A DNA stretch of 64,000 nucleotides from Anaspis maculata (lineage: Eukaryota > Arthropoda > Insecta > Coleoptera > Scraptiidae): positions 4,464,001 to 4,528,000 of the forward strand of contig OX421964.1 in the NCBI GenBank assembly GCA_949128115.1, in the 5' to 3' direction. Shown here piece after piece: positions 45,148 to 56,344 of this stretch. Each line of letters opens with the position of its first letter. Positions within the stretch are counted from its first letter, which is position 1. The position numbers and the translations under genes were made by a program. Below the pieces are notes generated by a model. That model saw nothing but the letters and a program-made list of their open reading frames with translations, ran no database searches and was not told the origin of the DNA.

Positions 45148-46644
45148 TGGCGAATAGCGAGCGGATAGTCATTATGCTTTTTGGTGTAATCGGTTTTTTG
45201 AATCAACACTGTCTCAGTCGTGTTACTTCAAATGGCAAAATGCTAAGCAGCTAGAGTTGACGGCACACCACTGGAACCTGTGGGCGGGGCTAAGCAGGAA
45301 AACAAAAACTGTTTTGAACGTGTCCGTGTGTTAAAATAGGGGGAAAAACACCGTCAGCTGAAGTGGTGGACCATTACCAGGTCACAGGCGAACCTAAAAT
45401 CCCACTGCAAATCTAGGTGCACCACTAGATGGACCAAGTTCGCGCAGTTGGGCTCCGCCCATTGGTCCCTCTAGTATTCCGACTACTCTACCTGAGTTTC
45501 AAGCGGAGCGTTCTCCAATTCGCACGTGGAATTTATTTTTCAGTTTTGAGATTCTCTTTTAGAATTGGTTCATTTGCCTAGACCTAGACCGTTTCCGTTC
45601 TCGTTTTCTTTTCGTACTGCATCCAAACCATGGATACTCAAATGCCCATAGAAAACCTGAACCTAAGAGAAACGCATATGTTATTTGAAAATCGGACGCT
45701 ATGCATAAGTAGGCTTCCACAAATATTGGCACAATGATTATACGACTGGAATATTGGAGCTCAACTAGTTTTAACAAGAATTTTTGAGAGTTGCATTTGA
45801 TACGTCTGAGAGTTTCTGTTACACACTTAAACGTACCAAACGTAAAAACAAGCGTAAAAATAACGCCTTTACACTTGAAAATTCAGTTTTTCCCCGTATT
45901 ATGATAACACGTCCTGGACGAGCTACCGATTATCGCCCCTCAAGTTCATTCCCAAAGCGTACGCCGGATAAACCAAGCTGATTCTTCGCTGTCGGATCGC
46001 TGGCCCGTAACTAACTCTTGAGTCTACCTCCGGTTCACCTTTTGACTTCGCGATTCTTCCACGTGGCGTGCAAATGGGCAGTTACGTTCGCGGTATTTTT
46101 TGTGGAAAACATATTTTGCTCCGAGAAATCAGATCTTCTCAATGGCTCTCCCGCCTAGACTGAGTATGATAGATTTTGCTAAGTAAATGGTGGCATGAAG
46201 GTTACGTCCCTATTGAAGCATAGATAATGATTCGTAGAATTTTGCCTGTAGAGGAATTTTTTTGACGGTCTCCATTCACAAAAAAGTATAGACTTCTTAT
46301 TTTGTTCTTGAATGGATGACCAGTATAGACTTGTCTGTCTATACCTCAATCACTTTTCTCTCTTCCCTTCAAATGAATCATCGTAACAACTACCAAGCTT
46401 CACGTAGGGGGATGGTATGAACAATGAACATTAAAAATTGATAACACGCAATACCACACATAAGGTAAGCCCGGGCAAGTTGGCACGTAGGGTAAACTAG
46501 GGCAAGTTGGTATCCGCGTTACTACAATAACACTTTAACATGCATTCCATTCACGTCCGCTTTCGGCGCTGAATGCATGAAATACTATGTATTTCAATTT
46601 CGCCGAGTATAAAGTATTTATTAATATTGCCGTGATATTTTCAG
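45148..46644. other. Rest of the first intron of gene 3
   Basis: No supported exon. A 65-codon + frame at 45784-45981 is Lys/Arg-rich with no domain. From about 46560 the sequence ('attccattcacgtccgc', 'actatgtatttcaatttc') is a duplicated copy of that before the exon at 47114. Confidence 0.4.
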
Positions 46645-46821
46645 AAGAAGCACGAGAAACTGAAACAGCAAGTTAATGGTTCTTATGTAGTTGTTCCAAT
46701 ATCGAAAAATTCAGGAGCTGAAGATGACCAGTCTCCACCAATCGTGCCCGATCCAGAGAATTCAAACAGCCCTGAGGCGAGGAGCTTCACGAATCCGATA
46801 TATCCCATGAGTGATGGAGAG
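46645..46821 (+). CDS. Gene 3, first class B exon (59 codons)
   Basis: Acceptor GTGATATTTTCAG, donor GAG|GTGAGG, phase 0. It starts KKHEKLKQQVNGSYVVVPIS, has SPPIVPDPENSNSPEARSF in the middle, and ends TNPIYPMSDGE. It is about 80% identical to the next exon and shares the RSFTN..  ..MSN end with exons of genes 1 and 2, and the IVPDP core with the gene 2 repeat unit (FVPDP/FVPNQ). The Lys-rich start replaces the Gln run of the other genes. Together with 47114 it is a tandem duplication that includes the upstream intron. Confidence 0.66.
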
Positions 46822-47113
46822 GTGAGGTAGATGCGAGATCCATCAATCATCACTCAATAGTTTGCTTATTCAACCCATTATCATTCTCATGAAGTATACT
46901 TAATAAAATCGACAAGTCCTTTTGTCTTCTCTGTCTCACTGTCATGGAGTTCCATATAAGTACTGTCAATTGGGTACTTCTCAGCAGTACCAATATAATT
47001 TCAACAGATTGCACTCCATTCACGTCCGCCTTCTGCGCTAGTTGCATAAAATACTATGTATTCCAATTTCACCGAGTATAAAGTATTTATTGATATTGCC
47101 GTGATATTTTCAG

Positions 47114-47290
47114 AAGAAGCACGAGAAATTGAAACAGCAAGTTAATGGCTCTTCTGTAGTTCTTGCAATGTCGGAGAATCCAGCAGCTGAAAATAACCAG
47201 TCTTCACCAATCGTGCCTGATCCAGAAAGTTCAAACAGCCCTGAGGCGAGGAGCTTCACGAATCCGATATATTCCATGAGTAATGGAGAG
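47114..47290 (+). CDS. Gene 3, second class B exon (59 codons)
   Basis: Near twin of the 46645 exon, with the same length, splice sites (GTGATATTTTCAG and GAG|GTGAGG) and phase. Encodes KKHEKLKQQVNGSSVVLAMS, then SPIVPDPESSNSPEARSF and TNPIYSMSNGE. Differences are mostly amino-acid-changing and scattered, with no stop or frame shift in either copy, so both look maintained. Introns on both sides are duplicated too. Confidence 0.66.
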
Positions 47291-47737
47291 GTGAGGTAGA
47301 TGCAAGCTCCACCAATCATCACTCAATGGTTCGCTTATTCAACCCATAATCATTCTCATGAAGAATACCTGATAAAATCGATGAGCCGCACTCCTCACTG
47401 TCATGAAGTTCCCTATAAGTACTGTCAATTGAGTACTCGAGCAGTACCAATATAATTTCGACAGATTATAATCAATCATTTGTATTATTCCAATAATAAT
47501 TTATAATAATTCTATTCGACCGTACTAAATAGTTTCCTGAAATACGGAGTGACTGAATGAATTTTTCCTCGAGGTAGGCCTCAATCTCCTCGCTTGCCAT
47601 GTTTTTTCGCCAGATTTTCAGTAATCAAAGGCGACTTGAGGAGAAAGTTATTTGATCACTCGTTACTATCACGCCACGGTGGATATGAGATGGATATGAT
47701 CAATATCTTATTATTGATATTGCGGTGATATTTCCAG

Positions 47738-47824
47738 CTGCAGCAGATGCAATCACAACAGCAGGGTTATGGTTTTTCCGAGGATTTCTTCCTTGGATTA
47801 ACCTCGGTGAGTACGATAAAAGAC
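47738..47824 (+). CDS. Gene 3, third class B exon (short)
   Basis: Acceptor GTGATATTTCCAG, phase 0. LQQMQSQQQGYGFSEDFFLG aligns with the start of the gene 2 repeat exon (LQQKQPQQQGNVFS). The donor GAC|GTGAGT at 47824 is homologous to the gene 2 donor (ACGATAACAGAC|GTGAGT), giving 29 codons. An alternative donor TCG|GTGAGT at 47806 gives 23 codons. The 42-residue repeat array of gene 2 is absent here. Confidence 0.6.
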
Positions 47825-50096
47825 GTGAGTAATTGAGATATAAAGCAAAATGCTAGTCCTACCAATTATCATCCTATGTTCACTTCAGGTATTTAAAATG
47901 CAGGGTGTACGGTTTGTGGAAAAATATTCGATGTTGCACCCTGTAAGCGATGTACCAATAAAACTTTTTGTGGACAGATTTGAAACCTGCATAAAACATC
48001 ATGTGAGAATCGTTTTTCATACCCAAAATTATGTCAAAGGAGAAGTCTACAGGAGGAAGTAAATTTGAGCCTTTTTTGAAAACTTCAAACTTGTCTTATG
48101 GACGGAGAGCCCCCAAAAATTTTGTCTTATGACCCGATTTTTGATCAAGGGGATGTTCCCGCACAAAAGCCCGTTGATTTCATTCATGTACCTTATGACA
48201 CGCATTTTTGACATTTTTCAAAAATTGGCAAGCCTATACCAGCCTAAAGCCCCCGGTCTGACATGTAAGACAAAGAAATTTTCAACAACATTATCAACGC
48301 ACATCAGACCTACAGGGTTAAAATCATGTACCTTATGGCGTAAGTTTTGAGGCACCAACTCCCTGTCCACAATCGATGGTACATTTTTATAGTATTTTTC
48401 TACATATTGAGGAAATTTGGTTAGATGTACAGGGTGTTTTTCATGGTAACGTTACGGTTCGAATGGGTTCTGGCAGGCAAAGGAAGCATCTCATCAACAA
48501 GAGCATGACAGCATCTTGTAACTCATAGTTAAGTTTTGTTCAATTGTGACACTACAACCACAGTTGTCAGCCATCAACTTTGTCTGCACGGTGCAACAGA
48601 ACAAAAAGTTGTGCTTGTCCATGAAAGGAAACAGTGTTGAAAAGTTTCTTTGTTTCATCTTTGTGGGCAATCTTGAAGACCAGGTATTCACAGACATAAT
48701 TATAGATGATCGTTTGATTGAGAAGAGAATAAAAAATAGAGGACAACAACACGCAAATATAAATATTGCGCCTCTTTGGGCCATACAGCGGGCACCTCGC
48801 ATTTTTAATTAAGCAAAGCTCTCGGACTACCACAACATCAGACGGTCGGACCGAAACTGCACAGACACATGTTTCGCCCCTACTGGAGGCTCATCAGTGC
48901 GAAAATGTCTGCAGTGAAGTTACGTCTCGAGATTCTGTGACACCACGCCGAACACTGCACTGCTGATTACAGACTTTTTTGGAAAATTGTGGCCATCGCC
49001 CTGAAGTTACAAGGAGACAGCTTTAACCGTATCACAATTTGAATTTCAGGTTTCAATAGTGTCAAACAAAGCTTGAAACTGTAAACTACAAGATTCTGCC
49101 ATGCCCTTGTCGAAAAGTTGCGCACTTTATTTGCGAGAAGCTACCGGAATAGTGACATTACTAAAAAAAATACCCTGTATGATTGGTTCTGTCCGAACCC
49201 TTATTACCCCGTTTTACTCGAATTATCCCATTTAATTGGTGCGATTCTCTAAAAAATTACATTCCATAAAGGCTCTGTTACGTTGTTATTACCTGCGCAA
49301 CAGCCAATAGCCGACCAGATTTTTCACATAACAGAGCGGTTATGGAATGTTATTTTTTACAGAATAGCACTATTCAACAGCTTCCTCTACTTGAGTTAGG
49401 TTTGGATCGAGTTCAGGTTGGATTTCCCGCATGAAGTCCTTAACCGATTCACTAGGTACATTGTTTTCACCTGCTGAAATTTGATAAATAGTGCCTAAAC
49501 CGAGGCCTAACCTTTTATCTTGATTTCTCACAGGTTGTTGATTCATACAACAGAAAACAAGCAAAGTTATAGAACGATTACGAATGAATTTTCCGAACCA
49601 CATTATAACAGAACTGTTACGAGTTTTTAGCTATAGAAGAGGGAATTAAATAGGACCAAGTGGAAAGGATCACTGTATGAATAATCTACCTTTGGGCCAG
49701 CGCGCAACTATATGCAATTTCGATTGTTTCCACATTTTTTACCTTCCCGGAGACTGGTGCCCTTATCTAGGACGAATTAGAGCTCCTACAAACACCCTCG
49801 TATAAATTCCTTCTTTTGACCGGGAGCAAACTCAAGATATCTAGCCTTCCTCTCTCTCTTCTAGTTTCAACGTGTCCCGACAAGTAACGGCATGAGTTCT
49901 CTTTTCAAGTCATAATCACTTCCAGGTTCTCGGATGTGGTGTTTTCGAAATTTATTTTAATGCTTGAAATCCAAATATCCCAAAGATGAAGCTACTAATC
50001 GGAGTTTTGCAATCGTGCTTATCCAGTAGTCGGCGGCGACAATCCACCATTTATTCAAGTGAGCAACCTGCTTATCGTCGTCTCAAAGTTTATTAC
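47825..50096. other. Gene 3 intron before the palindrome
   Basis: No supported exon. Transposon-like pieces occur: 'gcagggtgtacggtttgtgg' (47901), 'tgtacagggtgtttttcatgg' (48427), and a small inverted repeat CATTCCATAA…TTATGGAATG at 49261-49349. The 77-codon minus frame at 49370-49603 and the frames around 48500-48830 show no domain. From about 50030 the sequence is homologous to 26870-26950 of gene 2, so this is ancestral intron. Confidence 0.4.
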
Positions 50097-52298
50097 TAGG
50101 CCAGTCAAATTAGAACAAATTTTTCCGTTTGAGGGAAAAAACTGTTGGAGTTTTGGAAATTTGACAGTAATGTCCGATAAGGTGTACTGTTGAACATACT
50201 AAAAGTCCCCAACTCTACCTATTGAGCTCGAGCCGCCATCTTGGAAAAATGGTCCTTCGATCCAGTTTTCTGCTCATATTCCGCTAATCATCAGAGATAT
50301 TCAATTAAGTTTAATACAAAACCAAGGATATAAAATTGTCTACAAAAATTGTTTTATACCGATTTTTTCTCGTATCTGTTGAAATTAATTAAATTAAATT
50401 AACAAAAAAAAAATCAAAAAATAAGCGATTTTTTGCCTATGGCTAGAGATATTGTCTTCAAAATTTGTGAAGATGTTGGCAGTCTACATCAAAGCTAAAC
50501 GTGACAGTTGAGATAGAAAAAAAAATTGCGAAAATATTTTTCTATTTTTTTTTTAAATTAAGCAAAAATTTGGTTTTTGAGTTTGACATTTCCAACACGG
50601 CGGAGTGAAAATTTCAATCGAACATCAATCAGTTTTGATATTTACATATTGCAAGACAAGATTTCATCAGTATTGTGCCTTCACGAGCTTCTGGAATGCT
50701 CGATATGAATTAAACTGAAAGAATAATAGCTAAGTCCAAAAAGTGTTGTCGATTGGTTCTGAAGGTAACATTTCAAAACAAAAGACATCAGCAAAGGATA
50801 TACAGGAGGTCCAAAGGTTATTCAACTGTATATAAGCCCCATATTGATGTGCCTTGTCCAAAATAGTACAAAAGAATCAATCAAAATGTTAAAATCCACC
50901 CTGTATAACAAAAAGTAACGATACAAAATGGAAGTAGTAGATCATACCTGGTGCCAAAAATACAGCCTTCACATTTCTGAAAAAAAGAACAAAATTGATT
51001 GATTTATTTGAAAGTTATTAGTCCTCAAACTTGACTTTACAAATTTCAGCCAGTCAAATGGGGAAAAGTAGAGAGAAGTAACTGTCGGAGTTTCAGAAAT
51101 TTGACAGGGATGTTCGCTAAGGTATACTAATAAACATACTAAAAGTCCCCGCCTCTACCTGTTGTGCTCGAGCCGCCATCTTGGAAAAATGGTAATAAAC
51201 TTGATCGAAGGACCATTTTTCCAAGATGGCGGCTCAAGCGCAAAAAGTAGAGGCGGGGACTTTTAGTATGTTTATAAGTATACCTTAGCGAACATTCCTG
51301 TCAAATTTCTGAAACTCCGACCGTTACTTCTCTCTACTTTTCCCCATTTGACTGGCTGAAATTTGTAAAGTCAAGTTTGAGGACTGATAACTTTCAAATA
51401 AATCGATCAATTTTGTTCTTTTTTTCAGCAATGTAAAAGCTGTATTTTTGGCACCAGGTATGATCTACTACTTCCATTTTATATCGTTACTTTTTGTTAT
51501 ACAGGGTGGATTCTCACATTTTGATTAATTCTTTTGTACTATTTTGGATAAGGCACATCAATATGGGGCTCATATACAGTTGAATAACCTTTGGATCTCC
51601 TGTATATCCTTTGCTGATGTCTTTTGTTTGGAAATGTTTCCTTCAGAACCAATCGACAGCACTTTTTGGACTTAGCTATTTTTCTTTCAGTTTAATTCAT
51701 ATCGAGCATTCCAGAAGCTCGTGAAGGCACAATACTTATGAAATCTTGTCTTACAATATGTAAATATCAAAACTGATTGATGTTCGATTGAAACCTTTAC
51801 TCCGCCCTGTTGTAAATGTGAAACTCGAAAACCAAAATTTTGCTTAATTTAAAAAAAAAATAAAAAAATATTTTCGCAATTTTTTTTTCTATCTCAACTG
51901 TCACGTTTAGCTTTGATGTAGACTGCCAACATCTTCACAAATTTTGAAGACAATATCTCTAGCCATAGGCAAAAATCGCTTATTTTTTGATTTTTTTTTG
52001 TTAATTTAATTTAATTAATTTCAACAGATTCGAGAAAAAAATCGGTATGAAACAATTTTTGTAGACATTTTTATAGCCTTGATTTTTTATTAAACTGAAT
52101 TGGATATCTCTGATGATTAGCGGAATATGAACAGAAAACTGGATCGAAGGACCATTTTTCCAAGATGGCGGCTCGAGCTCAATAGGTAGAGTTGGGGACT
52201 TTTAGTATGTTTAACAGTACACCTTACCGGACATTACTGTCAAATTTCCAAAACTCCAACAGTTTTTTCCCTCCAGCTTTCCTTATTTGACTGGCCTA
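50097..52298. mobile_element. Giant palindrome of 2.2 kb
   Basis: TAGGCCAGTCAAAT at the left is matched by ATTTGACTGGCCTA at the right, and both arms pair nearly throughout, around a centre near 51200. An inner unit (51050-51350), itself palindromic, repeats the end motif 'actaaaagtcccc' and 'cgagccgccatcttgg'. TACAGGGTGG-type motifs lie in both arms (50901 and 51504). It ends about 95 bases upstream of the gene 3 Q exon. No transposase. A half copy is at 24493-25340. Confidence 0.8.
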
Positions 52299-52393
52299 TA
52301 CTATCGCTACGCTTGACTTCTCAACTTCAACCGTCGCTATCAAATGAACGAGTATTTTTTTGATTTTTTTCGTATGCCTTATGTTCTTAACAG

Positions 52394-52969
52394 CAAATGG
52401 AGCAGTTGCGGTCGGAGGTCATGGTACTTGAGCAACAGATGGTGCCAATTGAACACCAGCAGCGACTGCAGCAGCTACAGCAACTAGGGCAAGAAAAACA
52501 GCTACAACTAGAACAGCAACTAGGGCAGCAGCAACTGATGCTGCAGGAACTAATACAGCAGCAGCAAGAAATACAACAACAACTAACAGAACAGCAACAG
52601 GGGCAGCGACTCCAGCAGCAATTCAACCAGCAACTACAGCAGCAGCTAGAGCAAAAGCGACTAGATCAGCAACTAGAGGACGAACAACTACAGCAGCAAC
52701 TGGATCGGAAGCCGAAGCAGCAGGAATTACAGCAGAAACTGATGCAGCTGCAGCTACAGCAGGAACAAAATCGACAACTGAAGCAGCAACTGATCCAGCG
52801 GCAACGAAATCAGCCCGAGCTACAGGAGCAACAACTAGAACGCCAAATAAGGAAGCTGCAACACCAACTACAGCAGCAACTTGCGCAACTGCAGCTGCAG
52901 CTACAGCTGGATGACGATTATCTGGCGTTGAAGAGCCCAATAATTGAAGCTCCAGCGGAACAGCCTCAC
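52394..52969 (+). CDS. Gene 3, class Q exon (192 codons)
   Basis: Acceptor GTTCTTAACAG, donor CCTCAC|GTGAGT, phase 0. Begins QMEQLRSEVMVLEQQMVPIE, then Gln/Leu/Glu repeats (LEQQLGQQQLMLQELIQQQQ), and ends LDDDYLALKSPIIEAPAEQP. The end aligns with gene 1 (LDKDYPALESPIGAPPEQL). Gln is by far the commonest residue. Leu spacing suggests coiled coil or amphipathic helix. It is the only Q exon followed by an intact terminal exon, 120 bases downstream. The adjacent large palindrome could influence its splicing. Confidence 0.72.
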
Positions 52970-53089
52970 GTGAGTAATACAATAAAGTAATCATCACACT
53001 GCGCTGAAGATCTTTCAATCAAATCAAGTTATGGTTGAGTAATTATTTTTATAATTATATGTATAACGTTGCGAGTGTGATTTTTTCAG

Positions 53090-53170
53090 GTTCCTCTCCC
53101 GTGGCTCAATCCACCTCAACTAGCTTATGGAGCAGGCACGCCGCCACTCCTAGATGTGGTTGTTGGTTGA
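53090..53170 (+). CDS. Gene 3, terminal exon T (intact)
   Basis: After GTGATTTTTTCAG the phase-0 frame reads VPLPWLNPPQLAYGAGTPPL and six more residues, stopping at 53168-53170. This is the full-length version; genes 1 and 2 have stops inside the same exon. Poly(A) signal AATAAA at 53228-53233. A Pro/Leu-rich C-terminus with a fully conserved splice site; no known motif. Confidence 0.62.
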   Translation, partial: VPLPWLNPPQLAYGAGTPPLLDVVVG

Positions 53171-53447
53171 TACGCTTCAGCGTCTCAGTCAAAAATATCG
53201 CAGCCCGTGCCTGCCGCTATTTTCGTGAATAAAGGTGATAAACCAATCTCTGCGACATTTTTTTTTGCTGGATCTACATGACAATTCAGCAGTTATTAAA
53301 TCCCCTTATGAAACTGAATTTGGAATGTTCAAAAATTCTTTCCCAAGTTCTGTTTTCAAAGTCTGGTAGAAACATGGCGCTGAAGATAGCTAAACAGTGG
53401 GTTCTTTCATCAACCCAGCATTTGAAAAAGAAACTATTGGTTGTCTA

Positions 53448-53494
53448 ATGCCTACCCTGTTCCTGTTACTCTTGATGAGTGTGATGCTGAAGAG
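53448..53494 (+). CDS. Possible additional signal-like exon after gene 3
   Basis: An ATG gives MPTLFLLLLMSVMLK and meets a good donor AGAG|GTAAGT. The hydrophobic run looks like a signal peptide. A related sequence after gene 2 (28626-28675, ending GAAAAGGTGGGT) has lost the ATG and several bases. Downstream exons were not found, so this may be the start of a small interleaved gene or chance. Confidence 0.25.
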
Positions 53495-53499
53495 GTAAG

Positions 53500-54850
53500 T
53501 ATGTTTTCATCTGTGTAACCTCAATCAACATGGGAAACATTGCTGATTATTTCGAGGAGTGACGTCAATCACTGTTACTCCTCCTCCTGGTTATGTTTTG
53601 AGCCCAAATTATAAATTGGATGAAACTTTCGTTAATTAAAAATGTAGGTATAAGATATTGTCACGAGTAGTAAAGGGTCTAGCCCCTTTGCTATTCGTAG
53701 ACTGGGGTTCACTCTTCACTATTGTTGTTTAGCACAGCTGAAACTGGGAGAGGTAATATGGGAGGTCGAGCATTGTGCTAGAATAATACGTTTATTAATT
53801 ATTATAAAATAGTTCCACTCATCACATTTTATGAAAATACTTCTACTTACTATGATCAATAAACTTGGGACTGAGGCACAATCTCAGTCCTTTGAAAGTT
53901 TGAATCAACAGTTTGCATTCAACCAGCAGTACTCAGGGCTACCACCAAACCAACTGAATAATGATAATCGACTGCCGAATGCCGAACGAATCCCTGTGTG
54001 CCCGTATGTAAGTCTTTTAATTGAATCGTCCAATCAGGTCATTGACGCAATTAGGTACCTACACTACTTGTTTTTCATCGAAATACCTTTGTTTGCATTT
54101 TATTACATCGCGGAAATGACCTAGCGTCCGCCAATCATTGGGCGATTCGACAACATACATAGGTATTTGGGCTACACGTGCCTTTTCCGTTATGTTCAAG
54201 GGATGAGCTTTCACCTAGGGCTTTTATGTCATTATCCTCGTCATTATTATAACAATATGTCCAAATTTTTGCATGTTTTGAGAAGGGTTTTTGGAGAGCT
54301 TCAAAACGAGCTGTCAAATGTCAAAATCGTTACATCCAAACCTCCAGACAGATCACAGTGAAAATCTCATTTTTACTTCTCTACAATCGATCAATGAATT
54401 TTTGTCAGAATTGATCTGATGGTTCAGAAATAATATAGTATGTATATGGAATTAGTTATCTTTGAGATTGATTTTCAAAATTGTGGCGGCTGTGATCAAC
54501 TGGCATCAACCATTTTAAGACCAAACATTGGTAGAATATTTCCGAAGATATGAAATAAAATAGAAATGTATCGAGAAATTCAGGATACGGCTTTGGTTTT
54601 CAAAACAATCGGTTGTGTCACTCCAAAACTTCCCCGGCGGTATCCAGAGACTTCAGTGATAATTTTGAACCACTTCTTCGAGAAGAGGAAGTTTTTATTT
54701 GGAAATGAATGGAAAAAGCCTGGAAAGTTGAGCGGGCTAACTCAGGAGACCGATGAGGCTTCAGATTATATCAACACCTCAATTTTTTCTTGGCCGCTGG
54801 GCCGCTGCCGACATAAATGGTATGCGTCTCTTCAGCCTACGATGCTGAAA
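53500..54850. other. Intergenic stretch, possible LTR remnant
   Basis: Sequence from 53657 (TGTCACGAGTAGTAAAGGG) resembles an LTR end, and an AATAAA-type signal lies on the minus strand near 53790, but no second copy exists here. The 97-codon + frame at 53831-54124 starts in this stretch and has no recognised domain. No supported gene. Confidence 0.3.
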
Positions 54851-55115
54851 GCAAATCTAAAAGGCACACAATAAGATATTTGAGAGCTACAAAACGAGGT
54901 AAGTTGGTAAGTAGAAACCCCATCAGGGCTTCAAATGGCGGGAAGACTGGAAGACACCATGGGATCCTGGTACGAAAACTACAGAAGAGAGTCGCACACG
55001 TCAAAAGATACAAAGAAAGCTACAACGAGGCTTCAAGGAACACAATGAGAGGCTTCTTAAAAAGCTACAAACGACACAATGAAATTGGCCAAAACCAGGT
55101 GAACGGGCAGTCCCG
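54850..55115. repeat. Minisatellite related to the 8240-10720 satellite
   Basis: Units such as 'cagggcttcaaatggcggga', 'agctacaacgaggcttcaag' and 'gctacaaacgacacaatg' share the 'ggct(t/c)caaa(t/c)gacac' theme of the gene 1 intron array. Confidence 0.55.
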
Positions 55116-55584
55116 CTGACATCGGACAGGAAAAAGTTTGAAAATTCATAGCGCCTGTCCAGGAAATGATGGAAGACTCCAATTTCTTTATTTATTTGAT
55201 TCTTTTGTTGTGTTGCCTCCAGCCAAATTTGGTTTGAATTCATATGATGGATTTTGAATAATCGAATGGCAAAGTTTTAAACTTTGATATTTTATAATCT
55301 TTGGCGGATGATAGATATAAAGAAACGCTTCCTACTAAACAGGTCAGCAAGTGAAGTGGGCCACCCAAAATTTTTGGGTGGCCCACTTGTCTGATGATGT
55401 CTGATGACTTGTCACCACGATGTCTGATAAGTGATCTTTTCTCTACGATGTTTGATGTCAGCTTTTTCTATTGTCGACAATATGCATGATATACAGGGCG
55501 AAAACGGAAGCTGTACCGAAATGGTCAAAAGTTTAAATCATGTGTAACTGTTGTAAACATGATACCAGACTTTTTGTGCATATT

Positions 55585-56312
55585 TAGAAAGTACGACTCA
55601 TTGTCTTGAAACAACTTTTGACATTCCCGTCTATCTTTTTCAATTACAGGGTGATCTAAAAAAAAAATGGTTTTGCACTGATTCCTTGTTATCCAATTTC
55701 CGAAATATGGACGGCGAATTGAAGCTTGATCTCCGGGAGATGAAACCTGAACATCAGAATCGACTCAAAAAAAAACGTTCGAAACAATGAACTTTACCAA
55801 AGGTGAACCAAATATGAAGTAGGTACACTCGGGATCTGGTTTCGATAAAAATGTATGACAAAATCAACTGCTTTTCAAACGAACGGTATAAGTCAAGAAT
55901 GGTCGGTGATGGAAGATTGAACCGAATTTACAACCGCATGATTACGGAGAGGATATACAAGCGAAAAGTACGTCGAAATGTTCGAAGTGAACAGTTCGTT
56001 CGAAAAGCGGTTGTTTTTGTCAAAAAATTTCATCCAAAACAGATCCCGAGCGTACTTTATATTATTTGGGTTACCTTTTGTGGAGTCCATTGCTTCGAAT
56101 GTTTGTTTTGGGTCGATTCTGATATTCAGGCTCCGTTTCCCGAAGAAAAAGCTCGAACTCACGGTCCATATTTTGAAAATCGGATAACGAGAAAGCCCAT
56201 TATCAGTGCAAAACCAAAACAAATTTTTTTTAGAATCACCCTGTAATTGGAAGAGATAGACGGGAATTTGGAAAACCGTCCCAAGACATTGATTCGAGCT
56301 TTCCAAATATGA
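55585..56312. mobile_element. Palindromic element of about 0.73 kb with TACAGGGTG motifs
   Basis: 'ttacagggtgatctaaaaaa' (55634) pairs with 'agaatcaccctgtaa' (56230), and 'cccgtctatctttttcaa' with 'ttggaagagatagacggg'. The centre lies near 55925-55950. The 131- and 141-codon frames across it (both strands) are mirror products of the palindrome. Without recognised transposase motifs. Confidence 0.65.
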
Positions 56313-56344
56313 AGTCACACGAGGAGTTGGTAGGTAAGCCGCGC

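Noticed and set aside
53831..54124. 97-codon + frame beginning MKILLL
   Set aside because: It follows a possible LTR fragment, has no matching paralogous exon, and its start is not preceded by the conserved upstream block.
55851..56318. 131- and 141-codon frames on opposite strands
   Set aside because: Both lie in one palindrome and mirror each other; no transposase motif.
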